The notes beneath the pieces are model-generated. The model did not search any database, was not told the origin of the DNA, and saw nothing but the letters and a program-made list of their open reading frames with translations. Shown here piece by piece: positions 8,015 to 17,347 of a DNA stretch of 37,692 bases. Source of the stretch: Candidatus Thorarchaeota archaeon (GTDB lineage Archaea > Asgardarchaeota > Thorarchaeia > Thorarchaeales > Thorarchaeaceae); contig JAGXOC010000011.1 in the NCBI GenBank assembly GCA_019894665.1, positions 1 through 37,692 of the forward strand. The letters run 5' to 3'. Positions within the stretch are counted from its first letter, which is position 1; each line of letters opens with the position of its first letter. Made by a program: the position numbers and the translations under genes.

Positions 8015-8800
8015 GTGAAATCACCTTTGGCCAGCGAGAAGATTGTGGCAGTTGAATGCATAGACGTACGTCGCGAATTTCAGGACGGTTCACGAGTCAT
8101 CAAAGTACTACAAGGCACCAATCTAAAGGTCGATAGAGGTGAGTTTGTGGCCATAGTCGGCGCTTCTGGTTCCGGAAAGACCACTCTTCTCAATCTTATT
8201 GGAGGCCTAGACCAACCGACTTCTGGAACAATCCTCGTTGATGGTGAGAACATTACCGAGCTTAATGATGAAAAAATGTCTGAGGTCCGACGTCACAAAA
8301 TTGGGGTTCTATTCCAGGACCAGCACCTTCTACCCATCTTTACGGCCCTTGAGAACGTTGAGGTCCCCATGCTTCTTGATGATGTTCCAGAAAAAGAGCG
8401 GAGAGAACGAGCAACAAAGCTCCTAGAAACTGTCTTTGTAGATCACAGATCACAGCACATGCCCCACGAACTGTCTGGGGGGATGCGTTCACGTGTTGCT
8501 CTTGCTAGATCTCTTGCTAACGATCCTGCCATTTTATTGTGTGATGAGCCCACCGGGGATCTAGATCATACGACCGGTGGAGAGATTATCCAACTGATGA
8601 GAAACCTTGCCAAGAACAAGAATCTTGCAGTACTAGCAGCAACACACGATCCTGAAACTGCTCGGATGGCCGACAGGATTCTCCTTCTCAGGGATGGTGT
8701 TCTGGTTGATGAGCTTGTGGGTGACTTTTTCAAGCACAGCAAGGTCGATGTGAGTACAAAAGACCGCGGAGGAGAGATTGGCGAAAGAACGTCTACCTAG
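8015..8800 (+). CDS. ABC transporter ATP-binding protein (LolD/MacB type)
   Basis: Nucleotide-binding subunit of the type VII (MacB/LolD/FtsE-like) ABC class, about 261 aa from the GTG at 8015. Walker A is GASGSGKTT, the Q-loop is FQDQHLLP, the signature is LSGGMRSRVALA, Walker B is ILLCDEPTGDLD and the switch His is in ATHD. A CTTAAAA box A-like element at 7984-7990 lies 26-28 bp upstream of this GTG, favouring it over an in-frame GTG at 7952. It is the first gene of an ATPase-permease-permease-ATPase cassette. It probably powers the FtsX-type permease at 8812, whose start is 11 bp past its stop. Confidence 0.9.
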   Translation: MKSPLASEKIVAVECIDVRREFQDGSRVIKVLQGTNLKVDRGEFVAIVGASGSGKTTLLNLIGGLDQPTSGTILVDGENITELNDEKMSEVRRHKIGVLFQDQHLLPIFTALENVEVPMLLDDVPEKERRERATKLLETVFVDHRSQHMPHELSGGMRSRVALARSLANDPAILLCDEPTGDLDHTTGGEIIQLMRNLAKNKNLAVLAATHDPETARMADRILLLRDGVLVDELVGDFFKHSKVDVSTKDRGGEIGERTST

Positions 8801-8811
8801 GAGTGATCTAA

Positions 8812-11709
8812 GTGGGCGCGCCAAAGAAATCAAAGAAATTCAAGACAAAAGGCAACAAAGCATACGGTCTCTCTTATGCCATCAGTGCACTCAGGGCAAA
8901 TCCATTCAGAGCCATAAGCCTCGCCCTTACGTTGAGCCTAGGTATCAGTCTCTTTGCGTCCACAATGGTGTGGGGCGATACAGGTATTTTTGTGAGTATC
9001 CATGAGTATCTTGAAGACAATTCGTATCAGATTGTAGTGGACTCAGAACCCGGCGTTCCTGAAGCCCTTGGAATGGCTGAGGCATATATGGACCAGAGCC
9101 AATTCGTAGAGGAAACCTATCGTATCAACTCTACAGTGGGCTTGGTCTGGGGGACGAATATTTCCGACAGTACGCATTATGACATAGATGATCCAGTTTA
9201 CAGCCACGGGATAAAGGATTGTAGAGTCGTATTCGTGGATAATGAGTTTCTGAACAAGACTGCTTTCGAGTTTGCGATTGAAGGAACCTTCGAACTTAGT
9301 GAGAATGAGATCATAGTATCTCGAACGTTTATTTTTTATGTGGAGCATGTCTTTAATCTCACTCTTCAGTTAGATGACGTAATAGATGTTGAACTACTGA
9401 CTGGGGATACCACAGTTCTACCCGCACCATTGAGTATGCTGGGTCGCATGAGCAAGACCGATCTCAGGATTGTTGGCATCTTTACCCCCCGTACCTTTAA
9501 CTCAATCATCGAACGTGCTCTTCCATCATATGAGGATGGGCGTGCCAATTGGAACCACACAAACCTGCGTTATGAAGTGATGGGACTTCGAGATAGCATC
9601 TTGATGCGCGCCGATTCAATTCCTGCGGGTGCGCTCTCAGAGGATGGGTTCTTCAGCGAGACAATGCTAGTCAGAGTTTCAGCAGATGCACTAGCCACAG
9701 ATGGTCCACAGAATGTGGCGACTAATCTCTTTGAGTTGACCATTCGGACCGACGAGTTATACAACATCACATGGGCGGGTCATGATCAAATCTGGGAGCT
9801 CCAAGGTGTTGTCGATACCTATGTTTCAACTTTGGACCTTTCTATTCTCGCTCTGCCAATTATCCTTCTAGCACTGTTCTTCTCTATATTTGCTGCTGAC
9901 ACTTTTATGGCACCTCGCAATGTTGAGGTCGGTATCATTAGGTCCAAGGGTGCAAGTTACTCCCAAGTATCATCTATATTCCTGTGGGAATCCGCGGTGA
10001 TAGCCACGCTTTCAGTAGGACTTGGAATTCTGTTCAGTGTGCTCTTTGCACCATTAATCCCGTCAACTACAAGTTTCATGACCTTTGACTGGGCTGTCTA
10101 CGGATTCTACCTATCAAATACGGTTGTCAGTTTCAACACAATCATTCGAGCTATCAGTCTTACTGTTGTTCCCAGTCTATTATTCATCCTATATTTAGCA
10201 AGGAGAGCCGCTTCAACTGAAATCAGTCTTACACTGGCCGAAGTGACTGAGAGCGCGACCGAACAATCAGAAGCACATGGTTTCACAATTGGCGCATCAA
10301 TCTTCCTTCTGGCACTGGTTGTTGTAATGATGTATATTCTCCCCAAACACCCAATTCTATTCTTGATGGAACTTGGAATGGGGACTGCTGCTTGGTTCTT
10401 CATAGCTTACAACGGGTCAAGGATCTCTCGAATTGGCCTGGCAAAGGTTTCAAAGAAACTATCGTTTCTGTTGGGTCAGAAGAATTTGATATCCGCAGGG
10501 TATCTGAAGATGCGAAAAGGCCGAATCATCCCGCTCATGGTTGTTCTTGCTCTCACAATGTCTTCAACAATAGCATTTGCGGTACAATCAGAGAGTCTCA
10601 GAGTTGACCTAAATCGCGAGGTCAGCTATGCCTTAGGTTCTGACCTCCGTGTGGATTGTACTATTCGTGAATTCAACTTCAGTTACGACCTAGAGGTCTA
10701 TGATGGTATCAGCAACGCGATGCCCGTCTTGAGTACATGGGCACGACTTGGTCCTGATGAGCTGAGTATCGAAGCGATATATCCCCTTGAATATGCATCG
10801 ATAGGAAAGTTCGATCAATCAAGCTTTAGCGGTGAATCACCAGATAGTGTTCTATCAGCACTGGCAGCAGTGCCCAATGGTATAATCTTGAGTGAATATC
10901 ACGCAGACCGATGGAATAAGACCGCTGGTGACACACTCAATCTGGAGATGACTGGAGTTGGCACAACACAAATCGTTGAATTCGAAGTCGTTGGATTAGT
11001 GTTTAGTGCACCAGGATTTGGTTATGCATCAGTTACTGATGTGCCCTACTCTGTTCTTGGAGCTGGGTTTGGATTCAGCTCTGGTTATGAAGGATTTGCG
11101 CTAACTAACCTTGAGTTTGTTGAAGGTGTCACTGAGGAACTCGAAACTACACTCTTCATGGTGGATCTCGATGATAATGCTAATCGAACACTCCTACTTG
11201 AGGAGCTTTCAGCTTTACCCGGAATTATTCCCAACACTCCAGAAGAGTTCGATCTGAAAGAACACTCTCTTCGAACAGCATTATTCTTGAACACAATAGA
11301 GGGTCTCTTCTCAATTGGTTTCGTGATGTCACTGACTCTCAGTGTATTCGCTCTATCAATATCTCTGGGATCCGTTGTGAGAGAGCGTCGCAAAGAATAC
11401 GCAGTCATGCGTGCAATTGGAGGGTCCAAACGGCAAATCGTTAGCATGGTATTCTCAGAGTTTACAGGAGTAGTACTAGCATCCTTGGCACTGAGTCTGA
11501 TTCTAGGCGTGATCTTTGGGTATGTCATGGGCTTCTTACTAAATGCTATGGCTCCATTCTCCCGAACTCTGTCAGCAACCATTGCATTCCCAGTTAATTT
11601 CCTTGCAATTGTTCTGTTCATTGAAATAATGACTATGGTTATCGGGGCATACTTGCCTGCAAGAGAAGCAGCAAGGACCGACCCCGCTGTTGTACTAAGA
11701 AATATGTGA
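8812..11709 (+). CDS. FtsX-type ABC permease (first paralogue)
   Basis: A 965-aa membrane protein of the FtsX/MacB permease superfamily with about ten transmembrane helices. An N-terminal helix is at about residues 33-52 (LALTLSLGISLFAST), followed by a large extracytoplasmic domain of about 290 residues. Helices then occur at about 344-366, 390-412 and 440-460 and again near 487-535 and 590-610. A second extracytoplasmic domain of about 220 residues follows, then three C-terminal helices (about 832-860, 885-915, 926-950) and the typical end RTDPAVVLRNM. The duplicated FtsX core fits a ten-helix lipoprotein/lipid or peptide exporter. Start GTG 8812 follows AGGAGTGAT. The substrate is unknown. 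Confidence 0.88.
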   Translation: MGAPKKSKKFKTKGNKAYGLSYAISALRANPFRAISLALTLSLGISLFASTMVWGDTGIFVSIHEYLEDNSYQIVVDSEPGVPEALGMAEAYMDQSQFVEETYRINSTVGLVWGTNISDSTHYDIDDPVYSHGIKDCRVVFVDNEFLNKTAFEFAIEGTFELSENEIIVSRTFIFYVEHVFNLTLQLDDVIDVELLTGDTTVLPAPLSMLGRMSKTDLRIVGIFTPRTFNSIIERALPSYEDGRANWNHTNLRYEVMGLRDSILMRADSIPAGALSEDGFFSETMLVRVSADALATDGPQNVATNLFELTIRTDELYNITWAGHDQIWELQGVVDTYVSTLDLSILALPIILLALFFSIFAADTFMAPRNVEVGIIRSKGASYSQVSSIFLWESAVIATLSVGLGILFSVLFAPLIPSTTSFMTFDWAVYGFYLSNTVVSFNTIIRAISLTVVPSLLFILYLARRAASTEISLTLAEVTESATEQSEAHGFTIGASIFLLALVVVMMYILPKHPILFLMELGMGTAAWFFIAYNGSRISRIGLAKVSKKLSFLLGQKNLISAGYLKMRKGRIIPLMVVLALTMSSTIAFAVQSESLRVDLNREVSYALGSDLRVDCTIREFNFSYDLEVYDGISNAMPVLSTWARLGPDELSIEAIYPLEYASIGKFDQSSFSGESPDSVLSALAAVPNGIILSEYHADRWNKTAGDTLNLEMTGVGTTQIVEFEVVGLVFSAPGFGYASVTDVPYSVLGAGFGFSSGYEGFALTNLEFVEGVTEELETTLFMVDLDDNANRTLLLEELSALPGIIPNTPEEFDLKEHSLRTALFLNTIEGLFSIGFVMSLTLSVFALSISLGSVVRERRKEYAVMRAIGGSKRQIVSMVFSEFTGVVLASLALSLILGVIFGYVMGFLLNAMAPFSRTLSATIAFPVNFLAIVLFIEIMTMVIGAYLPAREAARTDPAVVLRNM

Positions 11710-11718
11710 GGTGATAAG

Positions 11719-14643
11719 ATGGCCAAGAAAAAACAGAAGAAAATCCTGAAGGGCAACCCGCTCTGGTCAATTGGTTATGCCATCACCTCGATGAAGACCT
11801 ACAAGGTCCGCAATGTTGGCATTGCCTTAATCCTTGCAATCAGTGTGGCAATCCCAACGACTATCTTTGCATGGACAAACACAGGCTCTCGCTTGGCCGT
11901 TGAGACATATTTTGATGACAACTCCTACCAATTCAGTATTCAGAACACTGCAGGAGCCCTCGATTACTCACACCTCTTTGACGCACAGGATCTTGTAATG
12001 AGCAGTCCCTTCGCTGAGTATGCACATATCACTCCCAGCACTGTGGGAATATACCGGATGGATGGAGTCACACCTGAGTGGGATGCGTATTCCACTATCG
12101 GTCAAAACTATGCTGAGGGTATCAAAGACTGTAGGGTTATCATCGTTGACAATGAGATTCTAAATGTTTGGTCCAACGATCTTGATTTCACAGGAAATTC
12201 AACACTAAGTCCCGGTGAGGTTATAATATCCCAGCGATTTATCGAACTTGCAGAGGATATGATGGACCGAACCCTCGGTGTTGACATAGACCTCGTTGTT
12301 GGTTCAGAGATCAGCGTAGATGTTCTTCGCACTTTCTATTCACCTGCTGAAGGAAGACCTTTTGACCCATTATTGCTCAATCGTCTGATTGTACGAAATC
12401 TCACAATCGCAGGTATCTATGACGTAGTGCAAGCATCTGTTGTTGTAGAGTCATTCTCATCCCTGTCCCGAGCGAACTATGATCCCTTAGGAATTGCTAC
12501 CAGTGTCCTGGGCATAACTGACTCAGTTTTGATGTTAGCTGATGAGCTTGGTGCAGAATCTGTTGAAACAATCACCACCAGAGGGTTCTTTTCCCCTGTC
12601 GAATTTGTACGCGGGTCTGTTGATGGCCTCGTACAAAGTGGAGTGACAAATGCTGCACAAAATCTCCTAAATCTGAAGACACAGATAGAAGAGAGCGATG
12701 AGATTCTGAATGTGATTGGTCTAGACAATGTCGACAGTCTACAGACCCATATCACAACCTATCTTCAAAGTCAAGTATTGATCATCTTGGCTTTGCCCAT
12801 TATGATTATGAGCCTGATGCTCACAATCTTTACATCAGAGACCTCCGTGTCACAAAGAAAAGGTGAGATCAGTGCGCTTCGTGCAAAAGGAGCGTCATTC
12901 AACCAGATATTTGCTGCATTCATCTGGGAGTCCTTAATTCTCTCTATACTTGGCCTGTTAGCTGGACTGCTTCTTACTATATTTGCTGCTCCTTTGATGG
13001 GGTCATCAACCGGCCTCTTGTCATTTGATCAAGTTCTGTATAGTGATTTCATATCAAAAATGACCATTCCAATACAAGCACTTGCCTTGTCCGCGGTTAT
13101 CGCATTGTTCCTTCCTGCAGCTTATCTGTTGCATGTTGCTCGTAGAATCGACGTTGCAGAGATTGGACAACCCACCATGCGAATGACCTATGAGATACCT
13201 GAGGAAACCAACATCTGGTTCTATGCCTTGGCTCTAGGTGGTACACTAGCAGCGCTTCTCATAATGCCAGTTATGTTCAACCCAGCTGGCCAGACAGCGT
13301 ACATTGAGATACTCATAGCAACAATGATACTATTCCTTTCATCATATCTTGGGTCACGAGCCATGCGACTAGTCACCGCCAGTGTGTCTGAGAGAGTTGG
13401 TGGTCTATTGGGTGAGAAGAAACTGTATCTGACTCAGAGTCTACGGAGGAGAAAGGGACAGTTCATTCCACTCCTTGTGATTCTGACCTTGACTCTTACG
13501 ACAACCACAATGATGCTCATTCAGACTGCAAGTTTCGAGGACACACTTCAGAACGAGGCGAATTACTCAATAGGTTGTGACATTCGCATTCAGGTTCCGG
13601 AACACACATTGGATTGGGTTGACGCTCTTGAAGGATATGGAGGAGTCACTGGTGCAACTCCTGTCATCGAAACATTGTCATATATTGGAACTGAAGCCTT
13701 CTATCTTGAAGGGTTAGATGCTGAAGTGTATAGCACAATAGGGGACTTCAAGTCATCGAGTTTCGTAAGTGGAACTCCTGAGGAGGTTCTGACAGCCCTC
13801 GAGAATACCGCGAATGGAATCATCATAAGCGAGTTCTATTCCGAACTCTGGAATGTCACTATAGGCGATCCATTGGCGATTAGGGTTACTGCAGAAAGTG
13901 GTGCTACCCTCACCGGGTTCGAAATCGTTGGTTTTATGAAAAGCGCACCTGGATTCGGAATGGCGTCAGCTCATGACCTTGAGGGTATCCCCTTCGGATC
14001 ATACTTTGACTTCCAACCTGGTCGAGGAGGTTTTGCATTAGTCAATATCGATTACCTGTCTATAAGAACCGGATTCAATACGACTAGGGTCTTCTTTGTC
14101 GGAACAACCTCCCTTGAAGATGCATCTACTCTGATTGACTTTGCAAACGATATTCCATATTCTGAAGTTTACACCCCTGACAGCATCGAGTTTGGTTCAG
14201 ACACTGCCACGGGTCTCTTCTTGGCCGGTATTGAAGGACTCACAATGATTGCCTTCATCATGTGTGCAGCCATGGGAATTGCATCAATTGCCCTATTCCT
14301 GAGTTCTGCAGTAATGGAGCGCGAACCAGAATATGCGTTGTTCCGCGCGATTGGTGGGACCAAGAGACAAGTGATCTCTCTTGTGTTTGGCGAGTTTGCC
14401 GGGAGTGTTCTTGCTGCTGTGCTAATCAGTCTAGGCCTTGGAGTGCTATTTGGCATTACAATGACACTATTGACATTTGGAATATCATCAGTGTGGCCAA
14501 TTCTGGCGAAGATATTGACCTTTCCGTTGATCGTCATGGTCTCCACTGTGGCACTGGAATGTGTCGCTATGATTTTTGCGTGTTACTTCCCTGCTAAAAG
14601 GGCTGGTAGCACAAATCCGGCTGAAGTATTGAGAAATATGTGA
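11719..14643 (+). CDS. FtsX-type ABC permease (second paralogue)
   Basis: A 974-aa paralogue of the preceding permease, with the same plan: an N-terminal helix after LKGNPLWSIGYAI, a large outer domain, a mid helical bundle from about 350, a second outer domain, and three C-terminal helices ending STNPAEVLRNM. The conserved DNSYQ after the first helix and the KGAS/F and AIGGTKRQ/AIGGSKRQ loops are shared by both proteins, so the pair arose by tandem duplication and then diverged widely. The ATG at 11719 follows GAGGTGATAAG, a near-perfect ribosome-binding site 9 bp after the first permease's stop. The two may form a heterodimer or two separate transporters. Confidence 0.88.
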   Translation: MAKKKQKKILKGNPLWSIGYAITSMKTYKVRNVGIALILAISVAIPTTIFAWTNTGSRLAVETYFDDNSYQFSIQNTAGALDYSHLFDAQDLVMSSPFAEYAHITPSTVGIYRMDGVTPEWDAYSTIGQNYAEGIKDCRVIIVDNEILNVWSNDLDFTGNSTLSPGEVIISQRFIELAEDMMDRTLGVDIDLVVGSEISVDVLRTFYSPAEGRPFDPLLLNRLIVRNLTIAGIYDVVQASVVVESFSSLSRANYDPLGIATSVLGITDSVLMLADELGAESVETITTRGFFSPVEFVRGSVDGLVQSGVTNAAQNLLNLKTQIEESDEILNVIGLDNVDSLQTHITTYLQSQVLIILALPIMIMSLMLTIFTSETSVSQRKGEISALRAKGASFNQIFAAFIWESLILSILGLLAGLLLTIFAAPLMGSSTGLLSFDQVLYSDFISKMTIPIQALALSAVIALFLPAAYLLHVARRIDVAEIGQPTMRMTYEIPEETNIWFYALALGGTLAALLIMPVMFNPAGQTAYIEILIATMILFLSSYLGSRAMRLVTASVSERVGGLLGEKKLYLTQSLRRRKGQFIPLLVILTLTLTTTTMMLIQTASFEDTLQNEANYSIGCDIRIQVPEHTLDWVDALEGYGGVTGATPVIETLSYIGTEAFYLEGLDAEVYSTIGDFKSSSFVSGTPEEVLTALENTANGIIISEFYSELWNVTIGDPLAIRVTAESGATLTGFEIVGFMKSAPGFGMASAHDLEGIPFGSYFDFQPGRGGFALVNIDYLSIRTGFNTTRVFFVGTTSLEDASTLIDFANDIPYSEVYTPDSIEFGSDTATGLFLAGIEGLTMIAFIMCAAMGIASIALFLSSAVMEREPEYALFRAIGGTKRQVISLVFGEFAGSVLAAVLISLGLGVLFGITMTLLTFGISSVWPILAKILTFPLIVMVSTVALECVAMIFACYFPAKRAGSTNPAEVLRNM

Positions 14644-14653
14644 GGTAGTTGAA

Positions 14654-15685
14654 ATGAATACAACTGTAGAAACAAAAGACGAACTTGACCTGTACAGTGA
14701 ACTGCCAGACGATGTAGTTGTCAGCGTCAATGACTGTTACAAGATCTACAAAGCACAAGAACTGGAGGTTGTCGCCCTTAGCGGGGTCTCTCTTCAGATT
14801 CTTGAAGGCAAGATTATGGCCGTTGTAGGTCCAAGCGGGTCCGGTAAGACCACTCTGATCAACGTGATTGGTGGTATCACCAAGGCGACAGTCGGTAAGG
14901 TCTATTGGGCTAATCTACGAACTGACATCACGAAACTGAGCGAGAGGGTTCTTACAGAAGCCAGACGTAACTTCATCGGGTTCCACTTCCAACTGAACAA
15001 CCTACTACCTCATCTCAATGCATGGCAGAATGTGGAGCTTGCTGCAAGAATTGCTGGCGTACCTCGACAGATCCGGAAGGACAGAGTCGACCGACTCATC
15101 AAAATGGTCGGCCTCGAAGAACGGAAGCGTAACAAGGCCACAACCCTCAGCGGCGGTGAGAAGTCACGAGTAGCGATTGCTAGTGCTCTTGTCAACCTCA
15201 TTGACACAGAAGGGAAGGGACTCGTACTTTGTGATGAGCCCACAGGGGATCTTGATCCCGAAACTGGTGAGCGAATACTTGACCTGTTCCAGGAGCTGAA
15301 CGAGACCATTGGGACATCGTTCTTCATAGTCACTCACAGTCAACAGGTAGCATCAAAGGCGGACGTGACAGTCGAGCTCCGAGATGGAGTCATCTCTGGT
15401 TTCCATCAAGCCGGTATTGACCTAGACAGGCTAGGTACTACACGCATCGTAAGGTTGGACGACAAACACAGACTCCCAATGCCTACTGACCTGCTCGATC
15501 TTGCTGGTAGCCCACGAGAGTTCAGACTCAGCTATGCCGACGACAAGTTCATACTTGTACCTCAGACTGGCGACGTTGTTGACCAGATGCGTGAGAAGAA
15601 AGCAAGGGTTTGCAGAGTCTGTGGTTCAGATATTCCTGGTGGAAAGTTCATCTGTTCCAACTGTGGGAGTCAGGTCACAGTATAG
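14654..15685 (+). CDS. ABC ATPase with C-terminal zinc ribbon
   Basis: Nucleotide-binding subunit of the MacB/LolD class, 343 aa, about 100 residues longer than usual. Walker A is GPSGSGKTT (59-67), the Q-loop is HFQLNNLLPH, the signature is LSGGEKSRVAIA (from 165), Walker B is LVLCDEPTGDLD and the switch His228 is in VTHSQ. After the ATPase core comes a linker of about 80 residues and a zinc ribbon with Cys320, Cys323, Cys334 and Cys337 (CRVCG, CSNCG). A ribbon on an ABC ATPase of this class is unusual and suggests a zinc-dependent docking or sensing role. It closes the cassette, 10 bp after the second permease. Confidence 0.9.
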   Translation: MNTTVETKDELDLYSELPDDVVVSVNDCYKIYKAQELEVVALSGVSLQILEGKIMAVVGPSGSGKTTLINVIGGITKATVGKVYWANLRTDITKLSERVLTEARRNFIGFHFQLNNLLPHLNAWQNVELAARIAGVPRQIRKDRVDRLIKMVGLEERKRNKATTLSGGEKSRVAIASALVNLIDTEGKGLVLCDEPTGDLDPETGERILDLFQELNETIGTSFFIVTHSQQVASKADVTVELRDGVISGFHQAGIDLDRLGTTRIVRLDDKHRLPMPTDLLDLAGSPREFRLSYADDKFILVPQTGDVVDQMREKKARVCRVCGSDIPGGKFICSNCGSQVTV

Positions 15686-15696
15686 TTTCAAGATTA

Positions 15697-16191
15697 TTAG
15701 CGACTCGCTTCTGGCGAGTCACTTCTCTTGAACAACGAAACAAGTTGTTCTATACATATCCAGGTATCCATGTATTTTCGAATCACGCGGCGAACTCGTT
15801 TCAGATTCTTGACACTGGTTAGCTCAAACTCCTTCTCAAGGAACCTGTAGATATCCTTCCCTTCCTTGTCAAAATCAGTAAGAATGAGTACTTGTCCATC
15901 TTTTCCTGCTTCCGCCACAATTCTCTCAACCAGTTTATACCTTGGCAGTCTAGTCTGAGTTTTGATTATTGGAGCTTCTAGACCCAAATTTCGTAGAACT
16001 GAAACATCTCTCTTTCCTTCAACAATAACAAGCAGATTATCATACTTTGAATCAAGGGTCTGGATTGTTTCAATGAGTGCCCTTTCGTTGTCGTTTAGTT
16101 TTCTAGAGCGTCTTTGGTCAATAGCTTTTGTTCTCCAGAGGTGTCCCTTCCCCCGAAGCGAATCTTCATTCTCTTTAGTCAAGAGGCACAC
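15697..16191 (-). CDS. Toprim-domain protein
   Basis: A small stand-alone Toprim protein (164 aa) of the group that includes archaeal UPF0292 and RNase M5-like enzymes. The catalytic Glu58 lies in VIVEGKRD and the DxD pair Asp106/Asp108 in LTDFDKEGKD, the metal-binding signature of Toprim nucleases and primases. The basic N-terminus and C-terminus (KRVRRVIRKY) suggest nucleic acid binding. The GTG start at 16191 is 9 bp after the alcohol dehydrogenase stop, so both are on one transcript; a TTG five codons in is possible. It converges with the ABC cassette. Confidence 0.8.
   Translation of the reverse strand: MCLLTKENEDSLRGKGHLWRTKAIDQRRSRKLNDNERALIETIQTLDSKYDNLLVIVEGKRDVSVLRNLGLEAPIIKTQTRLPRYKLVERIVAEAGKDGQVLILTDFDKEGKDIYRFLEKEFELTSVKNLKRVRRVIRKYMDTWICIEQLVSLFKRSDSPEASR
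15702..15750. terminator. Tandem hairpins at a convergent gene end
   Basis: Two perfect 7-bp inverted repeats lie back to back: GACTCGC-N5-GCGAGTC (15702-15720) and GAACAAC-N7-GTTGTTC (15730-15750). They fall within the last codons of the Toprim gene and just beyond the stop of the zinc-ribbon ATPase, so they may end transcription from both sides. There is no strong T-run, so the terminator role is inferred. Confidence 0.35.
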
Positions 16192-16200
16192 CGGAACTGG

Positions 16201-17250
16201 TTAAGTAGTGATGGAGATCTTCATGGTTTTGCCAGCCCCCATCATCTCTAGAGCTTCAGCAATCTTTTCTACAGGCATCTCGTGAGATATCAAAAGGTCT
16301 GTATTCACATCACCAGCGATTATGAGATTAAGGGCTCGCTCTACATGTTTTGGCTTGAGATGGAAGACGCCCTTTATCGTTAGTTGGCCATAATGGAATC
16401 TTCCTGTGTCTAACTCAAATCGAGTCCCTGATGCAACTCCTCCAAATAGAACGGTTGTACCTGCATCTCTTGTCATATCCACCGCTTGTTCCCACGTCTG
16501 ACGAATCCCCACCGCTTCAATCACAACATCAGCTCCCCTGCCCGAGGTCTCTTGTTTGACACGTTCAACGGGGTCTTCCTTTGATGGGTCTATGACAATG
16601 TCTGCACCTGCTTTCAGTGCAATGTCCCTTCTGAGTTCTACTAGGTCAGAAACAATGACAGTTGACGCTCCATTTTTCTTTGCTAACATTATCAACATCT
16701 GCCCGATTGGCCCGGCTCCGATGACGACCACTGTGTCACCAAGTCTGATGTTGGCCTCTTCTATTCCATGGACCACACATGCTAGAGGCTCAGTGAGCGC
16801 AGCATCTCTGAATGACAAGGAGTCTGGTATCTGATGAGTATTCCAACGAACGACCGCCTCTGGAACCCTGATATACTCTGCAAATGCTCCATTAACAAGA
16901 TTATCCTTCACCTTCGCACAAAGATTTGGCTGGTCCCTTTTACAGAAGAAGCAGTCCCCGCAGGGAGCAGAATTTGTAGCAACGACCCTCATTCCCACCT
17001 TGAAATCTTCAACTCCTTCTCCCACTTCCTCTATTGTTCCAGCATACTCGTGGCCGAACAATGATGGGATGTACTTGATCAGCAGAGGATGCCCTCGTTT
17101 GTACGTCTTGACATCAGTTCCACATGTAAGGGCTGTCCCAACTTTGATTAACAGCTCGCCAGGTCCTATCTCCGGGATATCGACCTCTTCATATCGAACG
17201 TCACCGATACCATAGTACATAGCGGCTTTCATCTTTCGCGACATGAGCAT
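16201..17250 (-). CDS. Zinc-dependent MDR alcohol/polyol dehydrogenase
   Basis: A medium-chain dehydrogenase (about 349 aa) of the threonine/sorbitol dehydrogenase group. Catalytic zinc ligands are Cys43 (TCGTD) and His67-Glu68 (GHEYAG). The four structural-zinc cysteines are Cys97, 100, 103 and 111 (CGDCFFCK...C). The Rossmann motif is VVIGAGPIGQ with an acidic residue after the second strand (VSDLVE), favouring NAD. It oxidises an alcohol or polyol; the exact substrate is open. GAGAGGAGG lies 5-11 bp before ATG 17250 and ATG 17244, so the start is one of these. An ATTTAAAC box A at about 17269-17277 precedes it. It probably heads an operon with the Toprim gene. Confidence 0.88.
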   Translation of the reverse strand: MLMSRKMKAAMYYGIGDVRYEEVDIPEIGPGELLIKVGTALTCGTDVKTYKRGHPLLIKYIPSLFGHEYAGTIEEVGEGVEDFKVGMRVVATNSAPCGDCFFCKRDQPNLCAKVKDNLVNGAFAEYIRVPEAVVRWNTHQIPDSLSFRDAALTEPLACVVHGIEEANIRLGDTVVVIGAGPIGQMLIMLAKKNGASTVIVSDLVELRRDIALKAGADIVIDPSKEDPVERVKQETSGRGADVVIEAVGIRQTWEQAVDMTRDAGTTVLFGGVASGTRFELDTGRFHYGQLTIKGVFHLKPKHVERALNLIIAGDVNTDLLISHEMPVEKIAEALEMMGAGKTMKISITT

Positions 17251-17347
17251 CAAAGCCTCCTCTCAAAGCCCGTTTAAATCACTTCCTGACTGTCAAACCG
17301 TAATGCTTAACCACTGTTCACCCGAGCCAGAGAGTGGATGATTTGTC

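Noticed and set aside
11085-11756. Minus-strand 223-aa ORF
   Set aside because: It lies antisense inside the permease genes, is low in complexity and has no recognisable motif.
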